DNA of 64,000 bases, taken from Thiomonas bhubaneswarensis (lineage in GTDB: Bacteria; Pseudomonadota; Gammaproteobacteria; Burkholderiales; Burkholderiaceae_C). The notes beneath the pieces are model-generated. The model was not told the origin of the DNA. It made no database searches and saw nothing but the letters and a program-made list of their open reading frames with translations. Within the stretch, counting starts at the first letter, position 1; each line of letters begins with the position of its first letter. The DNA lies in NCBI RefSeq assembly GCF_001418255.1, contig NZ_LIPV01000006.1, positions 124,001 to 188,000 of the forward strand. Direction: 5' to 3'. A program made the position numbers and the translations under genes. This document shows, piece by piece, positions 1-7,096 of the stretch.

Positions 1-299
1 TGTTCTACCGGCCGACCCAGCCCGATGCGTCTGCGCTCGAACAGCATCTGAGTGCGCAAGCAAAACCGGCCCTGATCGATCTGCGCCAGCAACTGGCCGA
101 CCTGCCGGAATGGACACGCGAGGCGATTGCCGCCGCGTTCAAGGCCGTGCTCAAGCAGCATGGCTTGAAGATGCCACAACTGGCCATGCCCGTGCGTCTC
201 ATGCTGACGGGGCGTGAGCAGACGCCAGCTGTCGACGCGGTTCTGGCCCTGCTGGGTCGCGAGGTCGTGCTGCAGCGGCTTGCCCCATTCCTCGACTGA
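1..299 (+). CDS. gltX: Glutamyl-tRNA synthetase, C-terminal end (partial)
   Basis: This is the last 98 codons of a gene that begins outside the window; the frame is set by codons starting at base 3 and stops with TGA at 297-299. The encoded stretch matches the C-terminal anticodon-binding helical domain of class I glutamyl-tRNA synthetases, including a segment like LADLPEWTREAIAAAF and the typical ending in which the tail reads MLTGREQTPAVDAVLALLGR. The enzyme charges tRNA-Glu with glutamate in the cytoplasm. The catalytic domain with HIGH and KMSKS motifs is not in the window, so the assignment rests on the C-terminal region only. Confidence 0.85.
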   Translation, partial: FYRPTQPDASALEQHLSAQAKPALIDLRQQLADLPEWTREAIAAAFKAVLKQHGLKMPQLAMPVRLMLTGREQTPAVDAVLALLGREVVLQRLAPFLD

Positions 300-350
300 T
301 AGACAGCGGTTTTTGCTCGGACCGACTGGGCGCTGGAGCATACTTCCGGT

Positions 351-356
351 TATAAT
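351..356 (+). promoter_or_regulatory. Candidate -10 box upstream of the 85-residue orphan gene
   Basis: A perfect TATAAT lies in the gap after gltX. A good -35 at 16-18 bp upstream is not obvious, so this is a -10 call only. It would start transcription near 363 and give a leader of roughly 80 bases before the GTG at 442. Confidence 0.4.
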
Positions 357-441
357 TTGACGGTGTTTAACGGGGCAATTTTTCTGTTGCATGTGGTATG
401 CGGCAGACAGTGCGTCCCACAGTTCCATCAGAGGGGTAAAC

Positions 442-699
442 GTGGCAAAAGCGACGACCACAGGCAAAACCAACGGTGTTGAACTCGAAGAGTCAAACTC
501 CTCCACCTCCGCAAAATCGGCAGATCCCTGGGATTTGATGATGCAGAACGCGGAAGAAGTGGCTTCCACTTTCCGCAAGCGCCCGCAGGTGAAAGTGTCT
601 TCGCCTTGGCGCGAAGGTTTCGGTAGGCCGCTTTCCCAGCGATCCCGCGAAATCTATGAGCACATCACGGCCAACAAGACCCGGCTGAAGCAAAAATAA
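442..699 (+). CDS. Small hypothetical protein (85 aa)
   Basis: I do not recognise this protein. The open frame extends upstream to 391, but the GTG at 442 is preferred because GAGGGG sits 6-7 bases upstream of it and the residues before it look like untranslated leader. The product starts with a Lys/Thr/Gly/Ser-rich and probably disordered segment (residues 1-30). It then has an acidic patch, DPWDLMMQNAEEVASTF, followed by a basic C-terminal half with PWREGF and a final KTRLKQK. No signal peptide or membrane segment is seen. The gene has its own TATAAT upstream and a strong terminator 40 bases downstream, so it looks monocistronic. The charge pattern would suit a small cytoplasmic or nucleic-acid-binding protein, but this is a guess. 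Confidence 0.6.
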   Translation: MAKATTTGKTNGVELEESNSSTSAKSADPWDLMMQNAEEVASTFRKRPQVKVSSPWREGFGRPLSQRSREIYEHITANKTRLKQK

Positions 700-740
700 C
701 CGACCCGCCGGCCGCTCCGGCCCTTTGGATTCACTCAGAA

Positions 741-776
741 AAAGCGCCTGCAAACACAATTTGCAGGCGCTTTTCT
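741..776 (+). terminator. Rho-independent terminator of the 85-aa gene
   Basis: A 14-bp perfect stem, AAAGCGCCTGCAAA at 741-754 and its complement at 760-773, encloses a 5-base loop and runs into a T tract. The A-rich foot on the left side means it may also work for transcription arriving from pyrD on the other strand. Confidence 0.9.
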
Positions 777-807
777 TTGGGCGGTTTTTCGGGCGGATCA
801 CTCCGCT

Positions 808-1854
808 CTATCGTTGTCCACCTTGATTGGCCTCCAGCGCCAAAGCCCTGGCGCATTCGCTCACCAGTTCCGGGCCGCGATAAATCAGGCCGGTGTAGAG
901 CTGCACCAGATCGGCACCGGCGCGCAGCTTTTCAACGGCATCAGCCCCCGTCAGAATGCCGCCGACGCCGATGATGGGCACCTGCCTACCCAGACGCTGC
1001 CGCAGCCGCGCGATCACGCGCACCGAAGCCTCGCGCACGGGCGGGCCACTCAGGCCGCCCGCCTCTTGCGCATGCGCCATGCCCGACACCGCCTCGCGGG
1101 AAAGGGTCGTGTTCGTTGCAATCACGCCGTCCATTCCATGCGCGAGCAGTTGGTCGGCAATGACGTCGATGTCGGCGTCGTCCAGGTCGGGCGCGATTTT
1201 CAGCAGCATGGGCACGCGGCGGCCGTGCTGTTGGCTCAGGCGCTCCCGGGTTTCGGCGAGTCCGCTGAGCAGGCCCTGCAAGGCCGCATCGCTTTGCAAC
1301 TGTCGCAGATTTCGGGTGTTGGGCGAAGAGATGTTGATGCTGACATAGTCAGCCTGGGTGTACACCCCTTCCAGACCGATGCGATAGTCGTCGAGGGCCT
1401 GCTCGACCGGGGTGCTGGCATTCTTGCCGATGTTCAGGCCGATGGGTACGGGCCGGTGGCTGCGCCGCACATGCCGCAAAAAGGCTTCGAGCCCGGCATT
1501 GTTGAACCCCATGCGATTGATCAGGGCCTGAGCCTGCGGTATCCGGAACATGCGCGGTTTGGGGTTGCCGGGCTGCGGCCGTGGCGTGACGGTGCCAACC
1601 TCGACAAAACCAAAACCCATGGCCGCGAGCGCGTCGATGGCCTCGCCGTTCTTGTCGAGCCCGGCAGCCAGGCCGACGCGGTTGGCGAAGCGCAGGCCGA
1701 GCAGTTCCACGGGATCGCGCACCATCGGGTGGGCATACAGAATCGACAGCCCGGCAGAATGCGCCAGGCGAATGCCGTTCAGCGTGAGCTGATGCGCCCA
1801 TTCGGGATTGAGGCGGAACAAAATCGGGCGAATCAGGCGATAGGAGATCGGCAT
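808..1854 (-). CDS. pyrD: Dihydroorotate dehydrogenase (quinone), class 2
   Basis: This enzyme oxidises dihydroorotate to orotate in pyrimidine synthesis and passes electrons to the quinone pool at the inner membrane. The 348-residue length and the N-terminal helix ([19 protein letters not shown]) are typical of the membrane-associated class 2 enzymes. [16 protein letters not shown] near residues 61-76 belongs to the FMN barrel, and [10 protein letters not shown] around 174 contains the catalytic serine region. GVGGI near the end binds FMN phosphate. The frame stays open upstream to 2118, but that part is antisense to rpiA. The start at 1854 is chosen because family members begin at this point. 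It diverges from rpiA with about 75 bp between the starts. Confidence 0.93.
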   Translation of the reverse strand: MPISYRLIRPILFRLNPEWAHQLTLNGIRLAHSAGLSILYAHPMVRDPVELLGLRFANRVGLAAGLDKNGEAIDALAAMGFGFVEVGTVTPRPQPGNPKPRMFRIPQAQALINRMGFNNAGLEAFLRHVRRSHRPVPIGLNIGKNASTPVEQALDDYRIGLEGVYTQADYVSINISSPNTRNLRQLQSDAALQGLLSGLAETRERLSQQHGRRVPMLLKIAPDLDDADIDVIADQLLAHGMDGVIATNTTLSREAVSGMAHAQEAGGLSGPPVREASVRVIARLRQRLGRQVPIIGVGGILTGADAVEKLRAGADLVQLYTGLIYRGPELVSECARALALEANQGGQR

Positions 1855-1929
1855 GGAGGACAGGGAAGGTCGCCGCGGCCCGGATGGCGCAGCGATAATG
1901 AAGACTGACATTTTTCGTGAAGACCCGAC

Positions 1930-2592
1930 ATGACGCAAGACGAACTCAAACAGCAGGTCGCCGCGGCCGCGCTCACCCATGTGCCACACGGCGAAATCAT
2001 TGGCGTCGGCACAGGTTCGACGGTGAATTTCTTCATCGATGCGCTGGCGGGCATCAAGGACCGAATCAAGGGCGCCGTGTCGAGCTCCGAGCGCTCGACC
2101 GAGCGCATGCGTGCGCATGGCATCACCGTGGTCGATCTCAACGAGGTCGAGAAGCTCTCGGTTTATGTCGATGGTGCCGACGAGATCGACCCCAGCGGCG
2201 CGATGATCAAGGGCGGCGGCGGTGCTCTGACCCGCGAGAAAATCATCGCCGAAGCCGCTGAGCGCTTCATCTGCATCGTCGATCAGAGCAAGCTGGTCCC
2301 GGTGCTGGGCAAATTTCCTTTGCCGGTCGAAGTGGTGCCGATGGCGCGCGAGCTGGTGACCCGTCGTTTGCGCGCTCTTGGGGGCGACCCGCGCGAGCGC
2401 TCAGGCTACATCACCGATAACGGCAATCTGATTCTCGACGTGCATGGGCTACAAATCGCGCAGCCGCGCGACTTCGAAGCCCGGGTGAACCAGATTCCCG
2501 GCGTCGTGACCGTCGGTCTGTTCGCGCTGCGTGGCGCCAATGTGGCCCTGATCGGTACCGCAGAGGGTGTGCAGCGTAAAGATTTTGTTTGA
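1930..2592 (+). CDS. rpiA: Ribose-5-phosphate isomerase A
   Basis: RpiA interconverts ribose 5-phosphate and ribulose 5-phosphate in the pentose phosphate and Calvin pathways. The 220-residue length is normal. Visible family motifs are [13 protein letters not shown] near residue 26, SSERSTERM near 54, DGADEID near 81 and [17 protein letters not shown] near 95, the last two holding the catalytic acid and lysine. A GATAAT box at 1894-1899 is a possible -10, but its -35 is poor. It diverges from pyrD and is followed by a gene on the other strand, so it is probably transcribed alone. Confidence 0.95.
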   Translation: MTQDELKQQVAAAALTHVPHGEIIGVGTGSTVNFFIDALAGIKDRIKGAVSSSERSTERMRAHGITVVDLNEVEKLSVYVDGADEIDPSGAMIKGGGGALTREKIIAEAAERFICIVDQSKLVPVLGKFPLPVEVVPMARELVTRRLRALGGDPRERSGYITDNGNLILDVHGLQIAQPRDFEARVNQIPGVVTVGLFALRGANVALIGTAEGVQRKDFV

Positions 2593-2625
2593 CCTAAGCT
2601 TGGCTGAACCGCGACTCGTTGCCCG

Positions 2626-3270
2626 TCAGAACTGAAAGCCCTTCGGGGCGTTCGGATTCGGCGGAGGCAGGACCGGCGGCGACGCCGGGGTGCTTGCGGG
2701 TTTGCTGGCGGCCTGTTGCGGCGCGGCCGGCGGAACGAGCGGGGTAGGCTGAGGGCGAACAAAATCGCGCGGCAACTCGTTCTTCTTGGGATAGCCCGCC
2801 GCGTCGAGCGCGATATCCCAGTTGCTCGAACTGAATCCCTCGGTGAGTTTGGTGCTCCCGATGATGACCAAGGGCAGCTTGTCGCTGCCGCCCGAAAGGG
2901 CCTTGTAGGCTTGGATGTCGGCGTTGGTGGTGATGGTCTTTTCCGAAAACGGAATGCCGCGCTGCTTCAGGTAATCGCGTGCCGCGTCGCAGGCACTGCA
3001 CTGTGGGGCGGTGTAGAGCGTGACCGGATATTTTCGTGCCGCTTCACGCAGGCCCGCGGGCAAACGGTCGATCGAGCTCGGGGCGGGCGCGCCAGTGGCC
3101 GACAGTGACTGCACCTTTTGACCCTGCGCATCGGTGGGCGGAACGTCGCTGAAGGTGATGGAACCATCGGGGCCGACGATCTTGTAAATGGCCCAGGCCG
3201 GAGTCGTGGCCGCCAGGCTCAGCGCGAAGGCGGCGGACAACAGGGACGCACTGCGTAAGGTAGGTTTCAT
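2626..3270 (-). CDS. Periplasmic DUF4124 / glutaredoxin-fold protein
   Basis: The chosen start at 3270 gives 214 residues beginning with a clear Sec signal peptide (cleavage near residue 27, after AWA). Residues 28-50, beginning IYKIVGPDGSITFSDVPP, match the DUF4124 segment found at the N-terminus of many betaproteobacterial envelope proteins. Residues 82-155 form a glutaredoxin-like domain with CSAC at 91-94 (a CxxC), then IPFSEKTI and a cis-Pro-like KLPLVIIGSTKLTEGF. The tail after about 160 is rich in proline and alanine. A role as a periplasmic thiol-disulfide protein is inferred from the CxxC; no substrate is known. It lies downstream of prlC on the same strand. Confidence 0.75.
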   Translation of the reverse strand: MKPTLRSASLLSAAFALSLAATTPAWAIYKIVGPDGSITFSDVPPTDAQGQKVQSLSATGAPAPSSIDRLPAGLREAARKYPVTLYTAPQCSACDAARDYLKQRGIPFSEKTITTNADIQAYKALSGGSDKLPLVIIGSTKLTEGFSSSNWDIALDAAGYPKKNELPRDFVRPQPTPLVPPAAPQQAASKPASTPASPPVLPPPNPNAPKGFQF

Positions 3271-3375
3271 CACTCTGGACAGATGGTGAAGGCGCAAGCC
3301 GCAAGTTTGCCACGAGTGCACCGCGCCGGGGACGCGGCGCGGTGTTTTCGCCACAGACGGGGCGGTCGGGATGTC

Positions 3376-5439
3376 TCAGGCGGCCTGGGCTGTCATGCCG
3401 CCATGGCGCAGCAGGGCGTCGATGCGCGGTTCGCGGCCACGGAAGGCCTTGAAGGAGTCGATCGCGTCGCGGCTGCCGCCGACTGCGAGTATGGTTTGCT
3501 GGTAGCTCTGGCCGACTGCGGGGCTGAGCGGGCCTTCCTCCTCGAAGCGCTCGTAGGCATCTGCGGAGAGCACCTCGGCCCATTTGTAGCTGTAGTACCC
3601 GGCGGCATAGCCACCGGCGAAGATGTGGGAGAAGCTGCAGACGAAGCGGTTGAACGCGGGGGGCTGGAGCACGGCCACTTCGCGGCGGTTTTCTTCGACC
3701 AGGGCCTCGATGGCGGCTGGCGTGAAGGCCGACAGGTCGTGATGCAGGCGCATGTCGAGCAGCGAAAACTCGACTTGGCGCAGGGTCTGCATGCCCGACT
3801 GGAAGTTCTTGGCCGCGAGCATTTTGTCGAACAGCGCGCGCGGCATGGGCTCGCCGGAATCGACGTGGCGGGTGAGAAAACGCAGTACCTCCCATTCCCA
3901 GCAGAAGTTTTCCATGAGCTGGCTGGGCAGTTCCACGGCATCCCATTCCACGCCCGAGATGCCCGACACGGCGATGTCGTCCACCTGGGTCAGCATGTGA
4001 TGCAGGCCGTGCCCGAATTCGTGGAACAGGGTCTGCACGTCGTCATGGCTGAGCAGCGCGGGCTTGCCGCCGACGGGTGAGGGGAAGTTGCAGGTCAGCG
4101 TGGCGACCGGCGTTTGCAGCGCACCGTCGCTTCGCAGCCAGCGCGAACGCACATGATCCATCCATGCGCCGGAGCGCTTGCCGTCCCGGGCATAGAGATC
4201 GAGATAGAACAGGCCGACGCTCTGACCCCCGGCGCCCTCAATCTCGTACAGATCGACATCGGCGTGCCAGGCGCGGATGTCACCCTCGACCTTGCGTAGC
4301 TTCACGCCGAACAGGGTTTCGATGACGCGGAAGAGCCCGGCAATCACGGTCGGCAGGGTGAAGTACTGGCGGACTTCCTGCTCGGACAGGGCGTAATGCG
4401 ACTGGCGCAGTTTCTCCGACGCCCAGGCGATGTCCCAGGCTTCGAGCTCGGGCATGCCCAGCTCGTCCTTGGCGAAGGCGCGCAGGGTGTCGAGGTCGCG
4501 CTGAGCGAAGGGCCGGGCGCGGCTGGCGAGGTCGCGCAAAAAGTGCATGACCTGCTCGGGGGTGTCGGCCATCTTCGGCACCAGCGAGACTTCCGCGTAG
4601 TTCTTGTAGCCCAGAAGCTTCGCTTCTTCGTCCCGCAGAGCGAGGATTTCGGCCATGACCGCAGAATTGTCGAACTGCGGATTGCCCAGCTCGCTTGCGC
4701 GGGTGACATAGGCACGGTACAGCCGCTCGCGCAGCGGTCGGTGTTCGCCATGCTGCAACACCGGCATGTACGACGGATAGTGCAGGGTGAACTTGTAGCC
4801 GGGTTTGCCGTCGCGTTCGGCGGCTTCGCGCGCGGCCTGCAGCACGTCGGGGGGAATGCCCGCGATCTCGCTTTCGCCGACATACTCCGCATGCGCTGCC
4901 GTGGCGTCGAGCACATGCTCTGAGAAGGTTTGGCTGAGCGCGGCTAGGCGCTCCTGGATTTCGGCATAGCGGGTGCGTGCGGGGCCTTCGAGCAGTGCAC
5001 CGCTGAGGCGGAAATCGCGCAGGGCATGGTCGATGATGCGTTGGCGCGTTGCGCTCAGATGGCGGAAGTCGGCGCCGTCATGCAGGGCCTGGTACTTGCG
5101 CAGCAGACCTTCGTTCTGGCCCAGGCGGGTCCAGAACTCGGTGACTCGGGGCAGCATGGCGTTGTAGGCCGCACGCAGGGCGGGGGTGTCGGCCACGGCG
5201 TTGAGATGCCCCACGACACCCCAGGCGCGTCCGAGTTGTTCGGTGGCGCGTTCCAGAGGTTCGATCACGTCCGGCCAGGTGGCCGGTGTGGATTCGGCGG
5301 TGACCTGATCCAGAGTCTGCTCGGCCGCGCGCATCAGCGCGTCGATGGCGGGCTCGATGTGCTCGGGCTTGACGGCGGCGTAGTTGGGAAGCCCGCTGAA
5401 ATCACACAGTGGGTTGTCGGTGGGCAGTGCAGGCGTCAT
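3376..5439 (-). CDS. prlC: Oligopeptidase A (M3 family zinc peptidase)
   Basis: This cytoplasmic metallopeptidase degrades short peptides, including cleaved signal peptides. The 687-residue length and the zinc-binding HEFGH at residues 473-477, within TLFHEFGHGLHHML, identify the M3A family. The downstream GVEWDAVELPSQLMENF carries the third zinc ligand region. The start at 5439 (TPALPTDNPL) is favoured over the longer frame to 5511 because family members start here, close to DNPLCDFSGLPNYAAVKPEHI. It follows folD on the same strand with about 45 bases between them and is probably in the same transcript. Confidence 0.93.
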   Translation of the reverse strand: MTPALPTDNPLCDFSGLPNYAAVKPEHIEPAIDALMRAAEQTLDQVTAESTPATWPDVIEPLERATEQLGRAWGVVGHLNAVADTPALRAAYNAMLPRVTEFWTRLGQNEGLLRKYQALHDGADFRHLSATRQRIIDHALRDFRLSGALLEGPARTRYAEIQERLAALSQTFSEHVLDATAAHAEYVGESEIAGIPPDVLQAAREAAERDGKPGYKFTLHYPSYMPVLQHGEHRPLRERLYRAYVTRASELGNPQFDNSAVMAEILALRDEEAKLLGYKNYAEVSLVPKMADTPEQVMHFLRDLASRARPFAQRDLDTLRAFAKDELGMPELEAWDIAWASEKLRQSHYALSEQEVRQYFTLPTVIAGLFRVIETLFGVKLRKVEGDIRAWHADVDLYEIEGAGGQSVGLFYLDLYARDGKRSGAWMDHVRSRWLRSDGALQTPVATLTCNFPSPVGGKPALLSHDDVQTLFHEFGHGLHHMLTQVDDIAVSGISGVEWDAVELPSQLMENFCWEWEVLRFLTRHVDSGEPMPRALFDKMLAAKNFQSGMQTLRQVEFSLLDMRLHHDLSAFTPAAIEALVEENRREVAVLQPPAFNRFVCSFSHIFAGGYAAGYYSYKWAEVLSADAYERFEEEGPLSPAVGQSYQQTILAVGGSRDAIDSFKAFRGREPRIDALLRHGGMTAQAA

Positions 5440-5483
5440 GGTGTCGATCGGGGCTGTGCGGCGGGTGAAGGAAGATGAGTCGA

Positions 5484-6344
5484 TTATGGGCGGGCGTGGG
5501 CTCGCTCGCACGACTCCAGGGTATTGACCAGCAGCATCGCAATGGTCATCGGCCCCACGCCGCCGGGCACCGGGGTGATCCAGCCCGCGACTTCGCTCAC
5601 GCCCTCGAAATCCACATCACCGCAGAGCTTGCCAGCGGCGTTGCGGTTCATGCCCACGTCGATGACGACGGCGCCTGGCTTGACCATCTCGGCCGTGATG
5701 AGGTTCTCGCGGCCGACGGCGGCCACCAGGATGTCGGCCTGGCGACAGACGGCGCTCAGATCGCTGGTGCCGCTGTGCGCGATGGTGACGGTGGCATTGG
5801 CCGCCAGCAGCATCAGCGCCATGGGCTTGCCGACGATGTTCGAACGCCCGACCACCACGGCGGACTTGCCACGCAAATCGTGCAGGCCGATGGATTCGAG
5901 CATTTTCATGCAGCCATAGGGCGTACAGGGCTTGAAGCCCGGCTGGCCCACCATCAACGCGCCAGCGCTGGCGACGTGAAAGCCGTCGACATCCTTGGTC
6001 GGATCAATCGCCTCGATCACCTTGTGCGCGTCGATGTGCCGTGGCAGCGGCAGTTGAACCAGGATGCCGTGGATGCCAGGGTCGGCATTGAGCGCGGCGA
6101 TGCGCTGCAGCAGCGCGTCCTCCTCGAGGTCGGCGCCGTATTGCTCGAGCACCGAGCGGATGCCGGTTTGCTCGCAGGCCTTGATCTTGTTGCGCACGTA
6201 GACCTGGCTGGCCGGGTTGTCGCCGACCAGAATGACGGCGAGACCGGGCGGATGTCCGGCTGCGGCGCAGGCCTGGGCGCGCTGGGCGACCTGTTGGCGG
6301 ATCTGGGCGGAGAGGGCAAGGCCGTCGATGCGTTGGGCTGTCAT
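5484..6344 (-). CDS. folD: Bifunctional methylene-THF dehydrogenase / cyclohydrolase
   Basis: FolD converts 5,10-methylene-tetrahydrofolate to 10-formyl-tetrahydrofolate with NADP. The product is 286 residues, the usual length. Motifs seen are [14 protein letters not shown] near 50 (holding the catalytic lysine), [16 protein letters not shown], and the Rossmann signature [17 protein letters not shown] near 165. The ATG at 6344 is chosen because the open frame upstream is only read-through across the regulator gene. No good ribosome binding site is visible. It lies about 110 bases downstream of the response regulator on the same strand, so cotranscription with the two-component system is possible. 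Confidence 0.94.
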   Translation of the reverse strand: MTAQRIDGLALSAQIRQQVAQRAQACAAAGHPPGLAVILVGDNPASQVYVRNKIKACEQTGIRSVLEQYGADLEEDALLQRIAALNADPGIHGILVQLPLPRHIDAHKVIEAIDPTKDVDGFHVASAGALMVGQPGFKPCTPYGCMKMLESIGLHDLRGKSAVVVGRSNIVGKPMALMLLAANATVTIAHSGTSDLSAVCRQADILVAAVGRENLITAEMVKPGAVVIDVGMNRNAAGKLCGDVDFEGVSEVAGWITPVPGGVGPMTIAMLLVNTLESCERAHARP

Positions 6345-6451
6345 GGGAGGGGGCTTGTGGAAGGGGTCAAGGCCCGCCACACAGACCCCGAACCGACCCG
6401 GGATCTCTTCAGCCCCTGGACGCGGGCCGGATGTGGGGACGCTGCCCGGAT

Positions 6452-7066
6452 TTACTTGGGGGCGCCGAGTGCGATCTTCAGCAGGTCGGCCACGGTACTG
6501 ACGTTGAGCTTTTCCATGATGTTGGCACGGTGCGCCTCGACCGTCTTGATGCTGATGTTGAGATCGTCGGCGATCTGTTTGTTGAGGCGGCCTGCCACGA
6601 TGCGTTCGAGCACCTGCGATTCGCGCGCGGTGAGCCGCCCCAGCAAGGCGCCTCGGCTGGCTTCGGCCTGCTGCTGATCGGCGGTCAGACGCGCCTTTTG
6701 CAGCATGCGATCGACCAGGTCGCGCAGCACCACTTCGTTGAACGGTTTTTCGATGAAGTCGATCGCGCCCTTTTTCATGGTGTCCACCGCCATGGGCACA
6801 TCGCCGTGGCCGGTGATGAAGACCAGCGGCATGGTGCAGCCACGTCGCAGAAGCTCGTCCTGCAGTTCGAGGCCATTCATGCCGGGCATGCGCACATCGA
6901 CGATGAGGCAGGCAATTTCTCGCGGATCGAAACGGGTCAGAAAGCTCTCGGCAGAATCGAAGCACCGCACGCGGTAGTCGTTGCCTTCGAGCAGCCACTG
7001 CAGCGAATCGCGTACGGCCTCGTCGTCATCCACGACATAGACGGTACCCTTGTTGGCAGTTTTCAT
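6452..7066 (-). CDS. FixJ-family response regulator (receiver + LuxR-type HTH)
   Basis: A 204-residue transcription regulator. Residues 8-120 form a receiver domain with the acidic pocket DDD at 13-15, the phospho-acceptor D57 in [13 protein letters not shown]85 in VFITGHGD and K107 in EKPF. Residues 145-190 form a LuxR/FixJ-type DNA-binding domain ([15 protein letters not shown] and [16 protein letters not shown]). It is encoded 30 bases downstream of the PAS histidine kinase, which is its likely partner. The pair diverges from aceE, so regulation of pyruvate dehydrogenase is a reasonable guess; a dyad in the shared intergenic region is a candidate binding site. The signal is unknown. Confidence 0.9.
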   Translation of the reverse strand: MKTANKGTVYVVDDDEAVRDSLQWLLEGNDYRVRCFDSAESFLTRFDPREIACLIVDVRMPGMNGLELQDELLRRGCTMPLVFITGHGDVPMAVDTMKKGAIDFIEKPFNEVVLRDLVDRMLQKARLTADQQQAEASRGALLGRLTARESQVLERIVAGRLNKQIADDLNISIKTVEAHRANIMEKLNVSTVADLLKIALGAPK

Positions 7067-7096
7067 AAGCGATCGATAGGTGTGGGAAGCAGAACG

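Noticed and set aside
814-1908. 364-codon plus-strand frame across pyrD
   Set aside because: Antisense to pyrD, which has clear catalytic motifs; no evidence of a second gene.
1855-1911. Upstream start for pyrD at 1911 (beginning MSVFII)
   Set aside because: The extra residues do not match the family, and the conserved N-terminus begins at 1854.
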